Positions 36,744-49,640 of a stretch of 64,000 nt of DNA are shown one piece after another (within the stretch, counting starts at the first letter, position 1; each line of letters starts with the position of its first letter). Both the position numbers and the translations under genes were made by a program. Location: NCBI GenBank assembly GCA_963989385.1, contig OZ022506.1, positions 7,047,415 to 7,111,414 on the forward strand, given 5' to 3'. This DNA comes from Ctena decussata (taxonomy: Eukaryota > Mollusca > Bivalvia > Lucinida > Lucinidae). Below the pieces are notes generated by a model. That model saw nothing but the letters and a program-made list of their open reading frames with translations, ran no database searches and was not told the origin of the DNA.

Positions 36744-37489
36744 TATTTATTTATTGATTGATTGAATGTTTTGAGTCATAATGTAGGTTGGTTGCAATCA
36801 TATTATGTTTTGTTGTTTTAATTTAAGTATCGTATTTTTCTGCATTGAAATTGCTTTATCACAAATGTGCCTCCATATGACTTGCAAATGACCACAGTGG
36901 AAATACTAGAAATCGGTACTCCGAACGCCCTATGTTTGATACGCGGTATTTATCGTAGTCCATTTTTTTCACCAGCAAATTTGAATTCGTATATTCAAAC
37001 AAGTAGCCCAAAGGGCAACAATTGCTCACCTGAGAGACATTGTAAACCTATAGGGATATTTAAGATGCGCAAGGGCAGCTAACTCCACAGTCAGTGGTCC
37101 AATCAGGCTGAAAATTAAACTCATCCAAAACATTATGTATGCCCTCATTTAATATATGCAAGTTTAAAAAGTACCCGATAAAGAGCACAATAGACAGAGC
37201 TGTCAAGGGCAGCTAACTTCGTAGTGGTTGGCCTGATCTGGCCAAAATTGGAACTTGTTTAAGATATTATGCATTTCCTCATTACCTGCAAGTTTGAAAA
37301 GGATCTGATCAGTAGAAACGAAGAAAAGTGGCGACATTGATTTTTTGGATGCTCAGGGCAGGTACTCCATAGTCAGTGGTGGGATCTAGCCGAAATGCTA
37401 ACTAATCCAAGCTTTTAAGCATATCCTCATTACCTGCAAGTATGAAGAGGATCCGATAAAAAATGAAAATGTGATGACGTTGTTTTCTC

Positions 37490-39260
37490 CATTATAAGAC
37501 TATGGGATTTTTTTCAAACGCTCAAGGGCAGCTAACTCCATAGTCTGTGCTCGAATCCGGCCAAATTTCGAACTCATCCAAGCTCTTATGTATGTCATCC
37601 TTACCTGCAAGTATGATAAGGATCTAATCAAAAACCTTGATTGCAGCACCCTGAAAGTCAAACTTCGTCGAGATATTGTCATGCCCTACATTTGTGTGAA
37701 TTTATATCAAAATCCATTGAAAAATGTAGGTGCTAGAGCGATGACAAAGTTTTTCTAAAAATAGCCAAACTGACCTTGACCTTGGGCACAGCATCCTGAA
37801 AGTCGAACTTGCTTGAGATATTGTCAAACCCTACATTTGTGTCAAGTTATTTCAAAATCCATGGAGAAATGAAGGTGCTAGGGTGATGACAAAGTTTTTC
37901 TAAAAAAAGCCACAGTGACCTTGACCTTAAGCACAGCACCCTGAAAGTCGTAATTGCTCGAGATATTGTCATGCCCTACTTTTGTGTGAATTTATTTCAA
38001 AATCCATTGAGAAATGTAGGTGCTAGAGTGCTGACAAAGTTTTTTCTAAAAATAGCCACAGTGACCTTGACTTTAGGCGAAGCACCCTGGAAGTCACACT
38101 TGTTTGAGATATTGTCATGCCCTACATTTGTGTGAAATTGATTTAAAATCCGTTGAGAAATGTAGGCGCTAGAGCGATGACCAAGTTTTTCTAAAAATAG
38201 CCACAGTGACCTTGACCTTGGGTGCAGCACCCTGAAAGTCAAACTCGCTCGAGATATTGTCATGCCCTACATTTGTGTGAAGTTATTTAAAATCTGCCAA
38301 GAAATGTAGGTGCTAGAGCGCTGACAAAGTTTTTCTAAAAATAGCCACAGTGACCTTGACCTTGGGCGCAGCATTCTGAAAGTCGAACTTGCTCGAGATA
38401 TTGTCATGCCCTACATTTGTGTGAAGTTAATTTAAAATCCGTTGAGAAATGTAGGCGTTAGAGCGATGACCAAGTTTTTCTAAAAATAGCCACAGTGACC
38501 TTGACCTTGGGCGCAGCATCCTGAAAGTCGAACTTGCTCGAAATATTGTCATGCCCTACATTTGTGTGAAGTTATTTTAAAATCTGTTGAGAAATGTAGG
38601 CAATAGAGCGATGACAAAGTTTTCTAAAAATATGTGATGAAGTTGTTTTCTCCATTATAACACTATGGGATTTTTTCAAACGCTCAAGAGCAGCTACCTC
38701 TGTAGTCTGTGCTCGAATCCGGCCAAATTTCGTACTCATCCAAGCTCTTATGTATGCCATCATTACCTGCAAGTATGATACGGATCTAAGTAAAAACAGT
38801 TGAGAAAACGTGATGACGCCATTTTCCCCATTATAACCCTATGGGATTTTTTTTCAAACGCTCAAGGACAGCTAACTCCCTAGTCTGTGCTCGAATCCGG
38901 CCAAATTTCGAACTCATCCAAGCTCTTGTGTATGTCATCATTACCTGTAAGTATGATAAGGATCTAATCAAAAACAGTTGAGAAAATGTGATGACGCCGT
39001 TTTCCCCATTATAACCCTATGGGGGCTATCTGTTGCCATGGAAACCAGAGTTCTGAGCTGATCGGCACCAAAACCTAATGCAGCCTTTCCCCCACCCAAA
39101 TGATGCTTCTGATAAAATTTGATTGCGATCGGCCCACTGGTCTCTGAGATATTTATGTTTGAAAGTGTTGACGTACCCACGCACCCACCCACGGACTGAC
39201 GACGGCTCCACTCCCATCCTATAAGCTCATCTCTGAGCGTTCGGCTCAGGTGAGCTAAAA
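37490..39260. repeat. tandem array 1: seven 145-bp units plus flanking ~175-bp units
   Basis: The word ccctacatttgtgt recurs at about 37684, 37829, 37974, 38120, 38265, 38409 and 38554, a period of 144-146 bp. Each unit also carries agccacagtgaccttgacct and gagatattgtcatg. A second unit type (ttttctccattataac...ctcaagggcagctaactcc) occurs at about 37480, 38640 and 38815. The block ends with a stem-loop (agctcatctctgagc gttc ggctcaggtgagct) followed by aaaaat at 39260. Open frames here are by-products of the repeat. Confidence 0.85.
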
Positions 39261-40527
39261 ATCGGATTTTTCGAAAGAAAAACTAAGTCCCGTTGGAGTA
39301 AAGCGAAAGTACGGTTAATACTGACAGTTGTTCACCGAGAAAGAGACGATGGCTACCCTGTTTCCGTTCAGTCTGGCTTCGACCTTTGCCGACTGTATAC
39401 TATGGCCCTAGATTTTTCCTGCTGCACAAACAGACCTAACCGATTTGCAAAGCTGGGAAAATTATCATAAGATAATATATTTATTGATGCACTAAGTCAT
39501 AAGGCCCATGAGCATATATAGAAAACATACAATTTACATTCATATACAGCAAGCAGTGTATTCTTAGAAATCATGAAATATTGTTGTTAAAGAAATGCAG
39601 GGTGCAAAAAATATAAAAAAATCCTATAAAACATGCAAGCTATGAAATGCAGAGCAAATAAACGGAGTATTAAAAACTTGTTTCTCATAGAGCAAATTCA
39701 GGTAGTATAGGATAGGACGATTACAGGCCAAATGCAGAGTAATCAAGAAATTGTCGGTAAGAGCACGGGAGAAATAGGGAGCAAATTCAAACTGAAAATA
39801 AAGTTCGTATGTAAGTTGCAAAAAATATAAAAAAGGAAATTGTAACTCATGAGACTAATTCAGAGGAGCAAATTTAGGAGAGTGGTATTAAAAATGTGGT
39901 TATAGTGCAAATTCGCCTCTCTGCCCAAGAACATCAGAATCTTTTCAATAATAATTTTCCGGGGCAATATTGTTTTATTAAAGCATGCAAGCTCTGATCA
40001 GACTTTGCGTTGTTTATCTAAAACATAGCACGGTACAATACTTAATCGCCAATACAAACTTCCTCGTGTATAGCAGAATGTTAGCTTAAAACTTTTTGGT
40101 CACATAATGGCAAAATATTATCTTAAAACGTGTTGGTCAACTTTGTGTTATGAGGTGGGGCAACATTTCTTAACATATTTAGAAGGCCCGCGGGCTCCCA
40201 TAATGTCGACGGGGCCAATTCCCGTAAGGTATACCCATGAATTAAAGCTTACAGAAGCTAAATTTTGGAACAAATGAATTTGTACCCAAAATTAAAAATA
40301 AAAAAGGAATATGCTCCCCAAATTAAAACAAATGAATTTGCTCTTTAACTGGCATTTTCTATACTACTAGTACTTATCTCTATATAAAACAAAAGTAAAA
40401 TGTTAATCTGAGGCTATAACTTATGCAAAAATACGTCATTCATTTTGTCGCATCAAGCCACTTTATCTGTGAAGTTTTAAGATGAATAGGATAATAAATA
40501 ATGACACAATAAAACAAAATATAATTT
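39261..40527. other. intergenic, AT-rich, no recognised feature
   Basis: It has several gagcaaattcag / aaataaacgg type words repeated loosely (39640-39910), possibly a decayed short tandem repeat. No gene was supported. Confidence 0.3.
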
Positions 40528-40757
40528 GAGCCGCGACACGACAAAACCAACAATGTGGTTGTGCGCAGACTCAAATCAGCCTGGGCATCCGCCAAGTCTG
40601 ATCAGAGTCTTCGCTATTTGCATGGAGGTTGCCTAGACCCATAGCTACCCTATGGGCACTCAGCAAAAAGTCTGATGATACTGGGCGGATGCCCAGGCTA
40701 ATCTGAATCTGCGTTTTGCTCGCAGCTACATTGTTGGTTTTGTCGTGTTGTGGCTCA
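40528..40757. mobile_element. palindromic MITE of a type common in clam genomes
   Basis: The left end gagccgcgacacgacaaaac and the right end gttttgtcgtgttgtggctc are inverted copies, with accaacaatgt / acattgttggt next inward, and with cagcctgggcatccgccaag mirrored inside. The total is about 230 bp. I recognise this general architecture as a frequent palindromic repeat in bivalve genomes, recalled rather than searched. A decayed piece is near 52560-52600. Confidence 0.7.
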
Positions 40758-41693
40758 TTTAATCTTGCAAGATTTACGGTTATTGGTATTTGTAACGATC
40801 TTAAGATGAATAAGTAAGTAATGAATAATTACACTTTCATTGGAAACAACTCCGTCATTTCTATTTTGGCTTCCTTGTCAATGAAAGCCAACTGTGTAGG
40901 AAAGAATATACTCCCCTAGACAAAAATTCGTTTAAGAGCAGACCCCATTATAAAAGGGTGTCATCGTCCAGGGAAGCAAACAGTTCATCACGAAAGTTGT
41001 CTACCCTGAAAAGTGTCGGGAAAAGCGCATACACATTCATCCTCTCATCATCGGAGAAAGCTTATACCTGCAGCTGTCTAGAAAGGACTCCACTCTTTGT
41101 TCAGACTATAATTCCTCCTCCGGTCATTTTCATTAGCTGGTCCTCTAACAGTTATCTAGACAGATCTTTCTTACCCCATTTTTAAGATAATGACGACAGA
41201 AATAACACTACCGGTGGTCAACGTTCTATTTATAGTTGCAGTATATCAAACTTCCTGGATTGTGTAAAATATTTGCTGACATTGTCGGGTGTCAAATCAT
41301 CATGTGAGCCAAAAACACGTCATTCTGAGGATAAGACCTGGTCAGTCCGAAGGGTAGGTATTCTTTATCTCTACTTATAAGAGCAAGTATAACGATATTT
41401 GAAGACTCGAACCGATGAGAAGGACAATGAACATATAAAAAAACTACTTTCATTTTCCCAATGCATTACTAGGTCTGTTTTCAGTAGTATAACAATTTTA
41501 CAGAATATATCGGACACTTGATTTAGTTGTGTGGGTATACAAACAGGGGTCTTCTCTAAAAGGAAACAAGTCATTTCCTTTACATGATGATCCCTTATAG
41601 CAATTATGCGCATAAAGAAAACGGACGAATTGCTCTCCCTTAAAAAGTGTACTCATTCACCATTACAACATTGTAAATATTACTAGTTTTAAT

Positions 41694-41880
41694 ACAGGGG
41701 CTGTTACAAACGATAAAAAGCTGTTGCGAAACGAAAAATAGTTATAGTTACCAAACGACATGAAGAGCTGTTACGAAACGAAAAAAATCATAATTACTAA
41801 ACGACCTGATGATCAGGTCGTTTTGAAAGTATGACGTTTTCGTTTCGTAACAGCTTTTTCGTTTCGTAATATTATTGAAA
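41694..41880. repeat. repeat cluster with GTTACGAAACG motifs and a perfect hairpin
   Basis: Variants of gctgttacgaaacgaaaaa occur at about 41700, 41723 and 41767 on + and inverted at 41837-41875. In the middle is an exact hairpin, aaacgacctga-tga-tcaggtcgttt, at about 41803-41827. No coding signal. Confidence 0.6.
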
Positions 41881-42228
41881 ACATAGTTAACCAGGTGTGG
41901 TGTTTTCTTTGTAAATAAATGTGAATAACGGTAACATTTTGTCATATAATAATCGAGAAGTTACCATTCTCTCAGACAGTATGGTAGATTTTGTGGACAA
42001 ACAAGAGAGTAAGATATTGTGAACCAAAATAACTTGAATAATCTGCAAGGCAGAATTTAAGATTTTACTAAAACCAGTTGATTCGTTGTTAATACAACGG
42101 TCATATATATGGTTCCAGTATTAACTAATTCGTAGATACATGTGACGTACAAATACGTTCCTTCAGTTTTGTGTTGATGTAGTCATTTTGATTTTGTGTC
42201 ATATTAATATGTACCATCAATATTTAGA

Positions 42229-42480
42229 GAGTGGCTCGGTTATTGTGCAGAAAGTCGCCGGTAGGTCGTGAGTTCGCGGCTCACCGTCGCCATCCGACGA
42301 CTTGAAAAGTCTCTCTGTCAACCCAGCAGTAAATGGTACCTTTTTCGAATTAGGGAAGGATAAGGCAGCGAAAGGAGAGAGATGGGCTCCGCCTTTCACC
42401 AGCTGTGCCCAAGATACAGTGGGTCTCTAACCCCCACTGCTCCTACGGCTATTAGGCTATGAAAAACCTTTACCTTTAAC
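42229..42480 (+). mobile_element. tRNA-like SINE, second family
   Basis: The head 42229-42290 resembles a tRNA (gtggctcggttattgtg as box A-like, ggtcgtgagttcgcggctc as box B-like). It is followed by about 190 bp of unrelated body ending ctatgaaaaacctttacctt. Frames on the minus strand here are fortuitous. Confidence 0.45.
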
Positions 42481-44169
42481 TTTTATCAATATTTATTCTC
42501 ACTAATGACATAAATGTTGAAAAAAAAAATTATATACATTTTTTTCTTTTCACTCCGCAGAATCTTCTTGACATTTTTATAGTTGTTACATTTGGCTTCT
42601 TCTCTGAATACGTGCCAAAACAGACATAAGACTGTTGCATGAACACGTTATAGTCCAGATAAAATTAATGTTTTACTTTGAATTTTAATATCAATTCTCT
42701 GTAAGCGTCGGGAAACGTTGGCCACGCTATGTCTGGGATTTTAGTATTTTTTTTGTCTGCATATAAGGTTTGATGCAAAACGACCATAAACGGCATTGAA
42801 AACTTCATTTTATGTTTCGTTGCCATGGAAACGGAGAATGTTTGTTCTGAGAAGATGGCAGATATAATGAAGATAAAAAATTGGGAAATTGGCAAAAATG
42901 TTTGTTATTTTCTCGTCTCTACAAAAACTCTTTGGAAAAGAGATGTTTTTAACATCAAAGCACTAAGCTGGCATAGCACAAAGATATGAAGTTGGTGACA
43001 AATTTTCCATAGGTTTCTCACATTTGAGGCCCGAAAAAGGGGGATATTGGCATTTTATCAAATATGTGAAAAATGCAATATTACACTTTATCGGCGGACT
43101 TTTTGGACAGTTTAACAGAAGATGTCCAGACAAAGACTTGTATGGTGTTAAAGAACAATACATGTTAAAATAAAATATAAAAAATATGGATGGACAAATT
43201 AAAATCAAAAGGTCAAGGTCAATGTTAAAATAGCTAAAAAAATTGCTATTTTAATGCTTTTTTTCGACATTTATTGGTATGAATATCATTTTTTTTTTGT
43301 TTTTAAAGGCGGTTTTAAAGCGCAAAGAAATATTAAACATGATAAATCTGATCATCACAGCAACACTAGTTTATCCAGGAGCAACAAGTTTTCAAGGTAA
43401 AGGTATTCAAAATCCAGAAATTTTAATAAATAACATGTTTTACATGAAAATTATGATATTTTCCTCCTTCGATGAAGTATGTTATTGTAGCAAACAGTCT
43501 AGATACAATTTACAGTAACTGTGCTTCAATTTCCGACATAATTCAGGTTGAAGGAAATTGCAGTGCAAAGGTCAAGGCCACAAACATCCACAAAATCATG
43601 GCACAAATGAACTCTGTATCATGCATTATGATCATTTACAAACTCTGACAGTTCTTGATTTCATCATTAATTGGTCATGCATATTATGATACATCGTCTG
43701 AATCAGAGGGACCATTCAAGGTCAAGGTCACTTATTTTTCGTCAGAGCTCTCTGTCAGTATTAAGGAATTTTCGTCGATTATAAGCAATTTTCGTAGGCT
43801 TTATGCAATGTTTGCTGAAGCTTGCTGGGTAAACCATTCATTTAATGTTTGCGAATAGTTTTTACCATTCATACCATTTGCATTAAATGATTCGTGGCCA
43901 AGGCCATCAGAAATCAAGAGATTCTTGATTCTACAAGTCAATTCATATATATTAGATAGCTGCATCATTAATCGTCAGACTGGAAATAATGAAATGTTTT
44001 CATGGATGTATCTTTTTCTAATCCACTGTGGGAATTAACTCTTCTTCAAAGGATATCTGTAAATCCTGTTTTAAACGTTCTAGTACACTTTTTGAAAAGC
44101 CGGTAGTTGATGACTTAAGAAAGGTTATGAAACCCATCAACCGCACCCGTGCTCAAAACCCACCACTGG
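42481..44169. other. intergenic, no supported gene
   Basis: AT-rich sequence with single TGACCTT words and one GTTGCCATGGAAAC palindrome-like site at 42819-42832. Frames over 60 codons show no recognised domain. Confidence 0.35.
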
Positions 44170-45090
44170 AACTTTTGGTGACGACCTTGGAGAAATAAAA
44201 GTTTTATTCTAGATTTTATTCCAATATATTGTCACACTATACATTTGTGTGAAAAATCAAAATCGGCCCATATATGAAGGTGCTTGAGCGATGACAAAGT
44301 TTTCTATAAATAGCTACCGTGACCTTGACCTTGACCTTAGAACCATAAAACGCAATCTGGTCCAAGATATTATCATATGAACATTTTGTGTGAAGTAAAA
44401 TCCAAATTGGTTCATAGATAAAGGTGCTAGAGCGATAACATATTTTTTCAAAAAATAGCTACCGTGACCTTAGAATGCTAAACGCAAATTGTCCAAGATA
44501 ATGTCATATTAATCATTTGTGTGAAGTTACATCAGAATCGGTTTATGGATGAAGCCACTAGAGCGATGACAAAATTTTTCTGTAAATAGCCACTGTGACC
44601 GTGACCTTGACCTTAGAATGCTGAAACGAAACTTATCCAAGATATCGTCAGACTGCACATTTGTATGAAGTTTAATCAAAATTGGTCTATAAATGAAGGT
44701 GCTGGAACGATGACAAAGTTTTTCTACAAATAGCCACTGCGACCTTGACCTTTATCCTAGAATGCAGAAACGAAATCTTTATCAAACTATACATTTTTAT
44801 GAAGTTAATTTGAAATCTGTCCATAAATGAAGGCGCTACAGTGATGACAAAGTTTTTCTAAAAATAGCCAATGTGACCTGATGTCCCCCTACCAGCCCAT
44901 TTGCTATTCCCTCTAATGACTAACAAGACCTGTCCCCGTACAGGATAGCTCGCCTGCAGTGCTTTGCCCATCACATAAAAAAACTTTAACATAAAACGTA
45001 AAGTGTGACGCCCACGCCCATGCCAACGACAACGCCGTCGACCAAGTGACAACAATAGCTCTGTGTTCTTTCGTACAGGCGAGCTAAAAA
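44170..45090. repeat. tandem array 2: about five ~140-bp units and a terminal hairpin end
   Basis: Units contain gaaggtgctagagcgatgac, ttctataaatagcta and gtgaccttgaccttgacctt. They are diverged relatives of array 1. The block ends with tacaggcgagctaaaa (about 45075-45090), whose caggcgagct can pair with agctcgcctg at 44947. This repeats the array 1 ending. Confidence 0.7.
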
Positions 45091-45109
45091 GCCTGTACAA
45101 GTAAAATAT

Positions 45110-45670
45110 CTAGGCAAGTTTGGAGAAAATCCATCCACTGGTTCTAAAAATATACTACAAAGAAGACTAAGACCTTGAAAATGAGGTGAAGGTCATCAAA
45201 ATCTAATCAGCTCTTAAATTTGTCCAAATGATGTATCTATGCAAGTTTGGTGAAATTCCATTCATTGGTTCAGAAGATATAATGGCTACAAGAAATTGTC
45301 TAAGTCCTCCAGTGAACTTGAAAATGAGGTCAAGGTCACCGAAATCTAATCAGCTCTTAAACTTGTCCCAATGATGTATATATGAAAGTTTGATGAAATT
45401 CCATCCATTGGTTCAGGAGATATAGTGGGTACATGAAAATGTCATCTAAGTCCTCCAGTGACCTTGAAAATGAGGTCAAGGTCACCAAAATCTAATCAAC
45501 TCTGAAACTTGTCCCAATGATGTATCCATGCAAGTTTGGTGAAATTCTATCCATTGTTCAAGAGATATTGCGCACGCAAGAAACTGTCACGCCGACGCTG
45601 ACGCCGACGCCGACGCCCGGGATCCGCACTGAAAACAATATGTACCCCCCTCACCTTTGGTGGGGGGACA
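45110..45670. repeat. tandem array 3: three ~145-bp units
   Basis: gaaaatgaggt(c/g)aaggtca recurs at about 45179, 45319 and 45466, each followed by aaatctaatca, gtcccaatgatgta and gaaattccatccattggttc. A (gacgcc)n tract follows near 45590. Another short unit resembling array 2 is at 45680-45860. Confidence 0.75.
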
Positions 45671-46074
45671 TTATAAGTTAAATCGAAATTGGTCTATAAA
45701 TGAAGTCACTAGATGGATGACAACGTTTTTATAAAAATAACCACCATGACCTTGACCCCCTCATGCCGAAACGCGAACTCATTCGAAGAATGTCATACCC
45801 AATATTTGCGTGAAGTTATATTAAAATCGGTTAACAAATGAGGTCGCTAGAGAAATGACAAAAGGTGAACATTCGTACGTACATACGGTACAGACCCTAT
45901 ATCCCCTGCACAACTTCGTTGTGTGAGGGGATAAAAAGTCATGCACTGCCGAATGTATTTGGAACAAATATGTGTCAGAATGATGCTTTTATTGCGTTCT
46001 TAATGCCACAAAGGGGTAGACAGGTGCATCATAGTATCACAGAACTATGTACTATGACCTTGCCCTCTTGAATT

Positions 46075-47880
46075 CAAAGGGATTGAGGTCAATTGCATTT
46101 CCATATCAAAGAGTCGAATAGCAACAGAAAAAAGGCACTTTTACAGCTTTTCCCATTCAAAAGCTAAAGGGGGTAAATTATACCTTACCATATAAGTGGC
46201 CAAGGTCAACTCAGGATCATCAGTTATATAAACTTTGTAGTACTAGAGCCCAAGATGCTACATCCCAATTTTCAAGGCAATCGGCCAAGTGGTTATGGAG
46301 AAGAATTTTTTTATTGTTTTAACCATATATGGGCATGGCTGCCATCTTAATCATGTGATGTGGACCAAATATATATCAAATTTCTTACCCCTTTTATCTG
46401 AGGGCTGCATATGAAATTTTAATGAAATTGGCCCAGACATTTCAGAAAAGGTCCTTTGACAATTACAACAGACGACAAGTATGTGACCTTTGGCCAAGGT
46501 CACTTAATAATCTTGACCTCTAGAATTCACATGGATTGAATTTGAATGCATTTCCATATCACAGAGCACAACAGAAACAGAAAAATCCACTTTTTCAGTT
46601 TTTCCCATTCAAAAGCCATAGGGACCAAATTTGACCTTGCCATAAAATATGTCAAGGTCAACCCAGGGTTGTCATTTATATATACTTTGTAGTACTAGTG
46701 TCCCAAATACTACATACCAAGTTTCAAGGCAGTTGGCCCAGTGGTTCTGAAGATGAAGATTTTTAACGTTTTTACCATATATAGGCATGGCGGTCATCTT
46801 GGTAATGTGACCTGGACCAAATTGGTAGGTTTTCTTTCCCCATTTGCCTTAAGACTGCATATGAAATTGAATTGAAACTGGCTTGGTAGTTTCAGAGGAG
46901 AAGTCCTTTGAAGAGAAGGACAAGTGACCCTCTTCAATTTCAAAATGGTTGAATTTGAATGCATTTCCATATTTCACAACACAATGACAGCATAAAAATG
47001 TACTTTTTCAGTTTTTACCATTCAAAAGCATAAGGGACAACATATGACCTTGCCGTAAAATAGATCAAGATTAACTCAGGGCTTTTATTTTTTTAAACTT
47101 TGTAGTACTAGTGTCCCAGATGCTACACACAAAGTTTCGATTTAATCGACCCAGTGGCTCTGGAGGAGACGATTTTTTCGTTTTTTTACCATATATGAGC
47201 ATGGCGACCATCTTGGTCATGTGACTTGGGTCAAATATCTAAATTTTCTTACCTCCTTTACCTGAAGGCTGCATATGAAATTTAATTGTAATTGGCCTAG
47301 TAGTTTCAGAGAGGAAGTCCTTTGAAAATGTTGGCAGACAACGAACAAGTGACCTTTGGTTAAGGTCACTAGATGACCTTGACCTCTATGACTTCATAGA
47401 GGTTCAGTTTAAATGCATTTCTATGTTTCACAGCACAATAGCAACATAAACATTTACTTTTTCAGTTTTTCCATTTAAAAACTTAAGGGACCAAATTTGA
47501 CGTTGCCATAAAATAGGTCAAGGTCAATTCAGGGTCTTCGTTTATATAAAATTTGTAGTACTAGTGTCCCAAATACTCAATACCAAGTTCCAAGGCAATC
47601 GGCCGAGTGGTTCTGGAGAAGAAGATTTTTTAAGGTTTTTACCATAAATGGGTATGGAGGCCATCTTGGTCATATGACCTGGACCAAATATATAAACTTT
47701 CTTTCCCCCTTTGCGTGGAGGTTGTATATGAAGTTTAATTGAAATTGGCATAGCAGTTGCAGAAGAGAAGTCATTCGAAAATGTCGACGACGGACGGACG
47801 ACGGACGATGGACGCAGGAGACTACCATCCTATAAGCTCCCCCGGAGCACTCGGCTCAGGGGAGCTAAAACAATTGCAAA
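46075..47880. repeat. tandem array 4: four ~415-450-bp units and a terminal hairpin end
   Basis: The word catggc(g/t)(g/a)ccatcttggtcat recurs at about 46331, 46783, 47198 and 47649. Each unit also holds tttgtagtactagtgtccca and accaaatttgaccttgcc. The block ends with cggacggacgacggac and then agctcccccggagc-actc-ggctcaggggagct followed by aaaac near 47872, the same stem-loop plan as array 1. Confidence 0.8.
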
Positions 47881-47934
47881 AGTTGGTACAAAGTATGAGA
47901 AAAATCAAGTTTATTCTCACTTTGATATCAGAAA

Positions 47935-49640
47935 ATTTGTGATCTTGACCTTGACCTTCATGTTCAAATTTCTTGATCCATGTTATGTTGTATTTTATCA
48001 AATGATTCAGCGCTCTTTTTCAAGTAGGCAATGGCTTTCTGATCCTATTCAGAAAATCTTTACAAAACTTGGTATATATTACGAGACTTTTTTCCCAAAT
48101 TTTAATAGGAAGCTGTAATTTTCTTTACCTTGACCTGGACCTTTATATTTGAATTTTTCAATCTGTTTTATGTCGTGCTTCATTTAATTATATATTACTC
48201 TTTTCAAATATAGCAATGGTTTTATCATACTTTGTTAACATTTACAAACATTGGTATAAATAAATTATGACAAATTCCATTTTTTCGACATTTTGAAATC
48301 GGAGCTTTGATGTTCTTGACCGTGACCTTTTATTTGAATTTGTTGATCTGTTCTATGTATTGCTACATTAAATATGTTGCTCTTTTAAGATATAGAAATG
48401 GTTTTCTTCTGTATGCAGTAAACCTTTACAAAAATGGGACAAAAAAGGAAATTCCCATTTTTTCAACATTTTGAAATCGGAGCGTTGTGCTTGACCTTGA
48501 CCTACATATTTGCATTTGTTGATCTTTGTGTGTGTGTTTTTTGTTGTTTTTTTTTGTTTTGTTTAGCTTCATTAAATGATATATTGCACTTTTTAAATAT
48601 AGCAATATTTCTCTTAGCATTGTCAGTTAACCTTCACAAAAATTTGGATAAAAAATGAGAAATTCCTGGTTTTCAACATTTTGAATTTGGAGCTATGATG
48701 TGCTTGACCTTGACCTTCATACTTGAATTTCTGGATCTGTTTTACATTTTGCTTCATTTAATGATATATTATTCTTCTCAAATATAGCAATGACTTTTTT
48801 TTATCATATCCAGTTAACCTTTAAAAAATGGGACGAAAAATGACATCTAATCCAAAATCTTCTTTGTTTGCGAATAGGAGCTTTGCTTATTTCGACCTTG
48901 ACTTTGTATTGTAATTTTTCAATATGTGTTTTGCTGTGCTTCATTTTATGATATATTGTTCTTTTCAAATTTTGCAATGGTTTTCTAATCACTTTCAGTT
49001 AACCTTTACAAAAATTGGGACATAGAATAAGAAATTCCCAGTTTTTCAACAATTGGAACTGGAGCTTTGCTGTGCTTGACCTTGACCTTGATTTTTTTTA
49101 TCTGTTTTATGTTTTGCTTCGTTAAATGACATGTTACTCTTTTCAAATATAGCAATGGTTTCCTTATCATATCCAGTTAACATTTACAAAAATTTGGACA
49201 TTAGATGAGAAATTCCCAGATTTTCAACATTTTGAAATAGGAGTTTTGTTGTGCTTGGCATTGACCTTCATATTTGAACTTCTGGATCTGTTTTATGTTA
49301 TGCTTCATTTTATGATATATTGTTCTTTTCAAATAGCAATGGATTTCTTATCATATTCAGTTACCCTTTACAAAAATTTGGACATAAAATGAGAAATTCC
49401 CAGATTTTCATTATTTGGAAATCGGTGCTTTGCTGTGCTTGTCCTTGACTTTCACATTTGATTTTGCTGTCTGTTTTATGTTTTGCCTCATTAAATGATA
49501 TGTTGCTCTTTTCAAATAAAGCAGTGGTTTCGAAAAAATTTAAAAAATCCAAGTTTTTCCATGTTTAGAAATAGGAGCTTTGCTTAAATTGACCTTGACC
49601 TTTAAATATTATTTTTTCTCCATCCACTTTTTATTATATA
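47935..49640. repeat. tandem array 5: ten ~183-bp units
   Basis: Variants of cttgaccttgacctt recur at about 47943, 48127, 48314, 48489, 48702, 48890, 49076, 49254, 49438 and 49588. The rest of each unit carries atctgttttatg, ttcaaatatagcaatgg, and ttcccagtttttcaacattt. It is strongly AT-rich. The open frames on both strands are repeat by-products. Confidence 0.85.

Noticed and set aside
37490..49640. Tandem arrays as CRISPR or as protein-coding repeats
   Set aside because: Units are 140-450 bp without short identical repeats and variable spacers, and no frame stays open across units.
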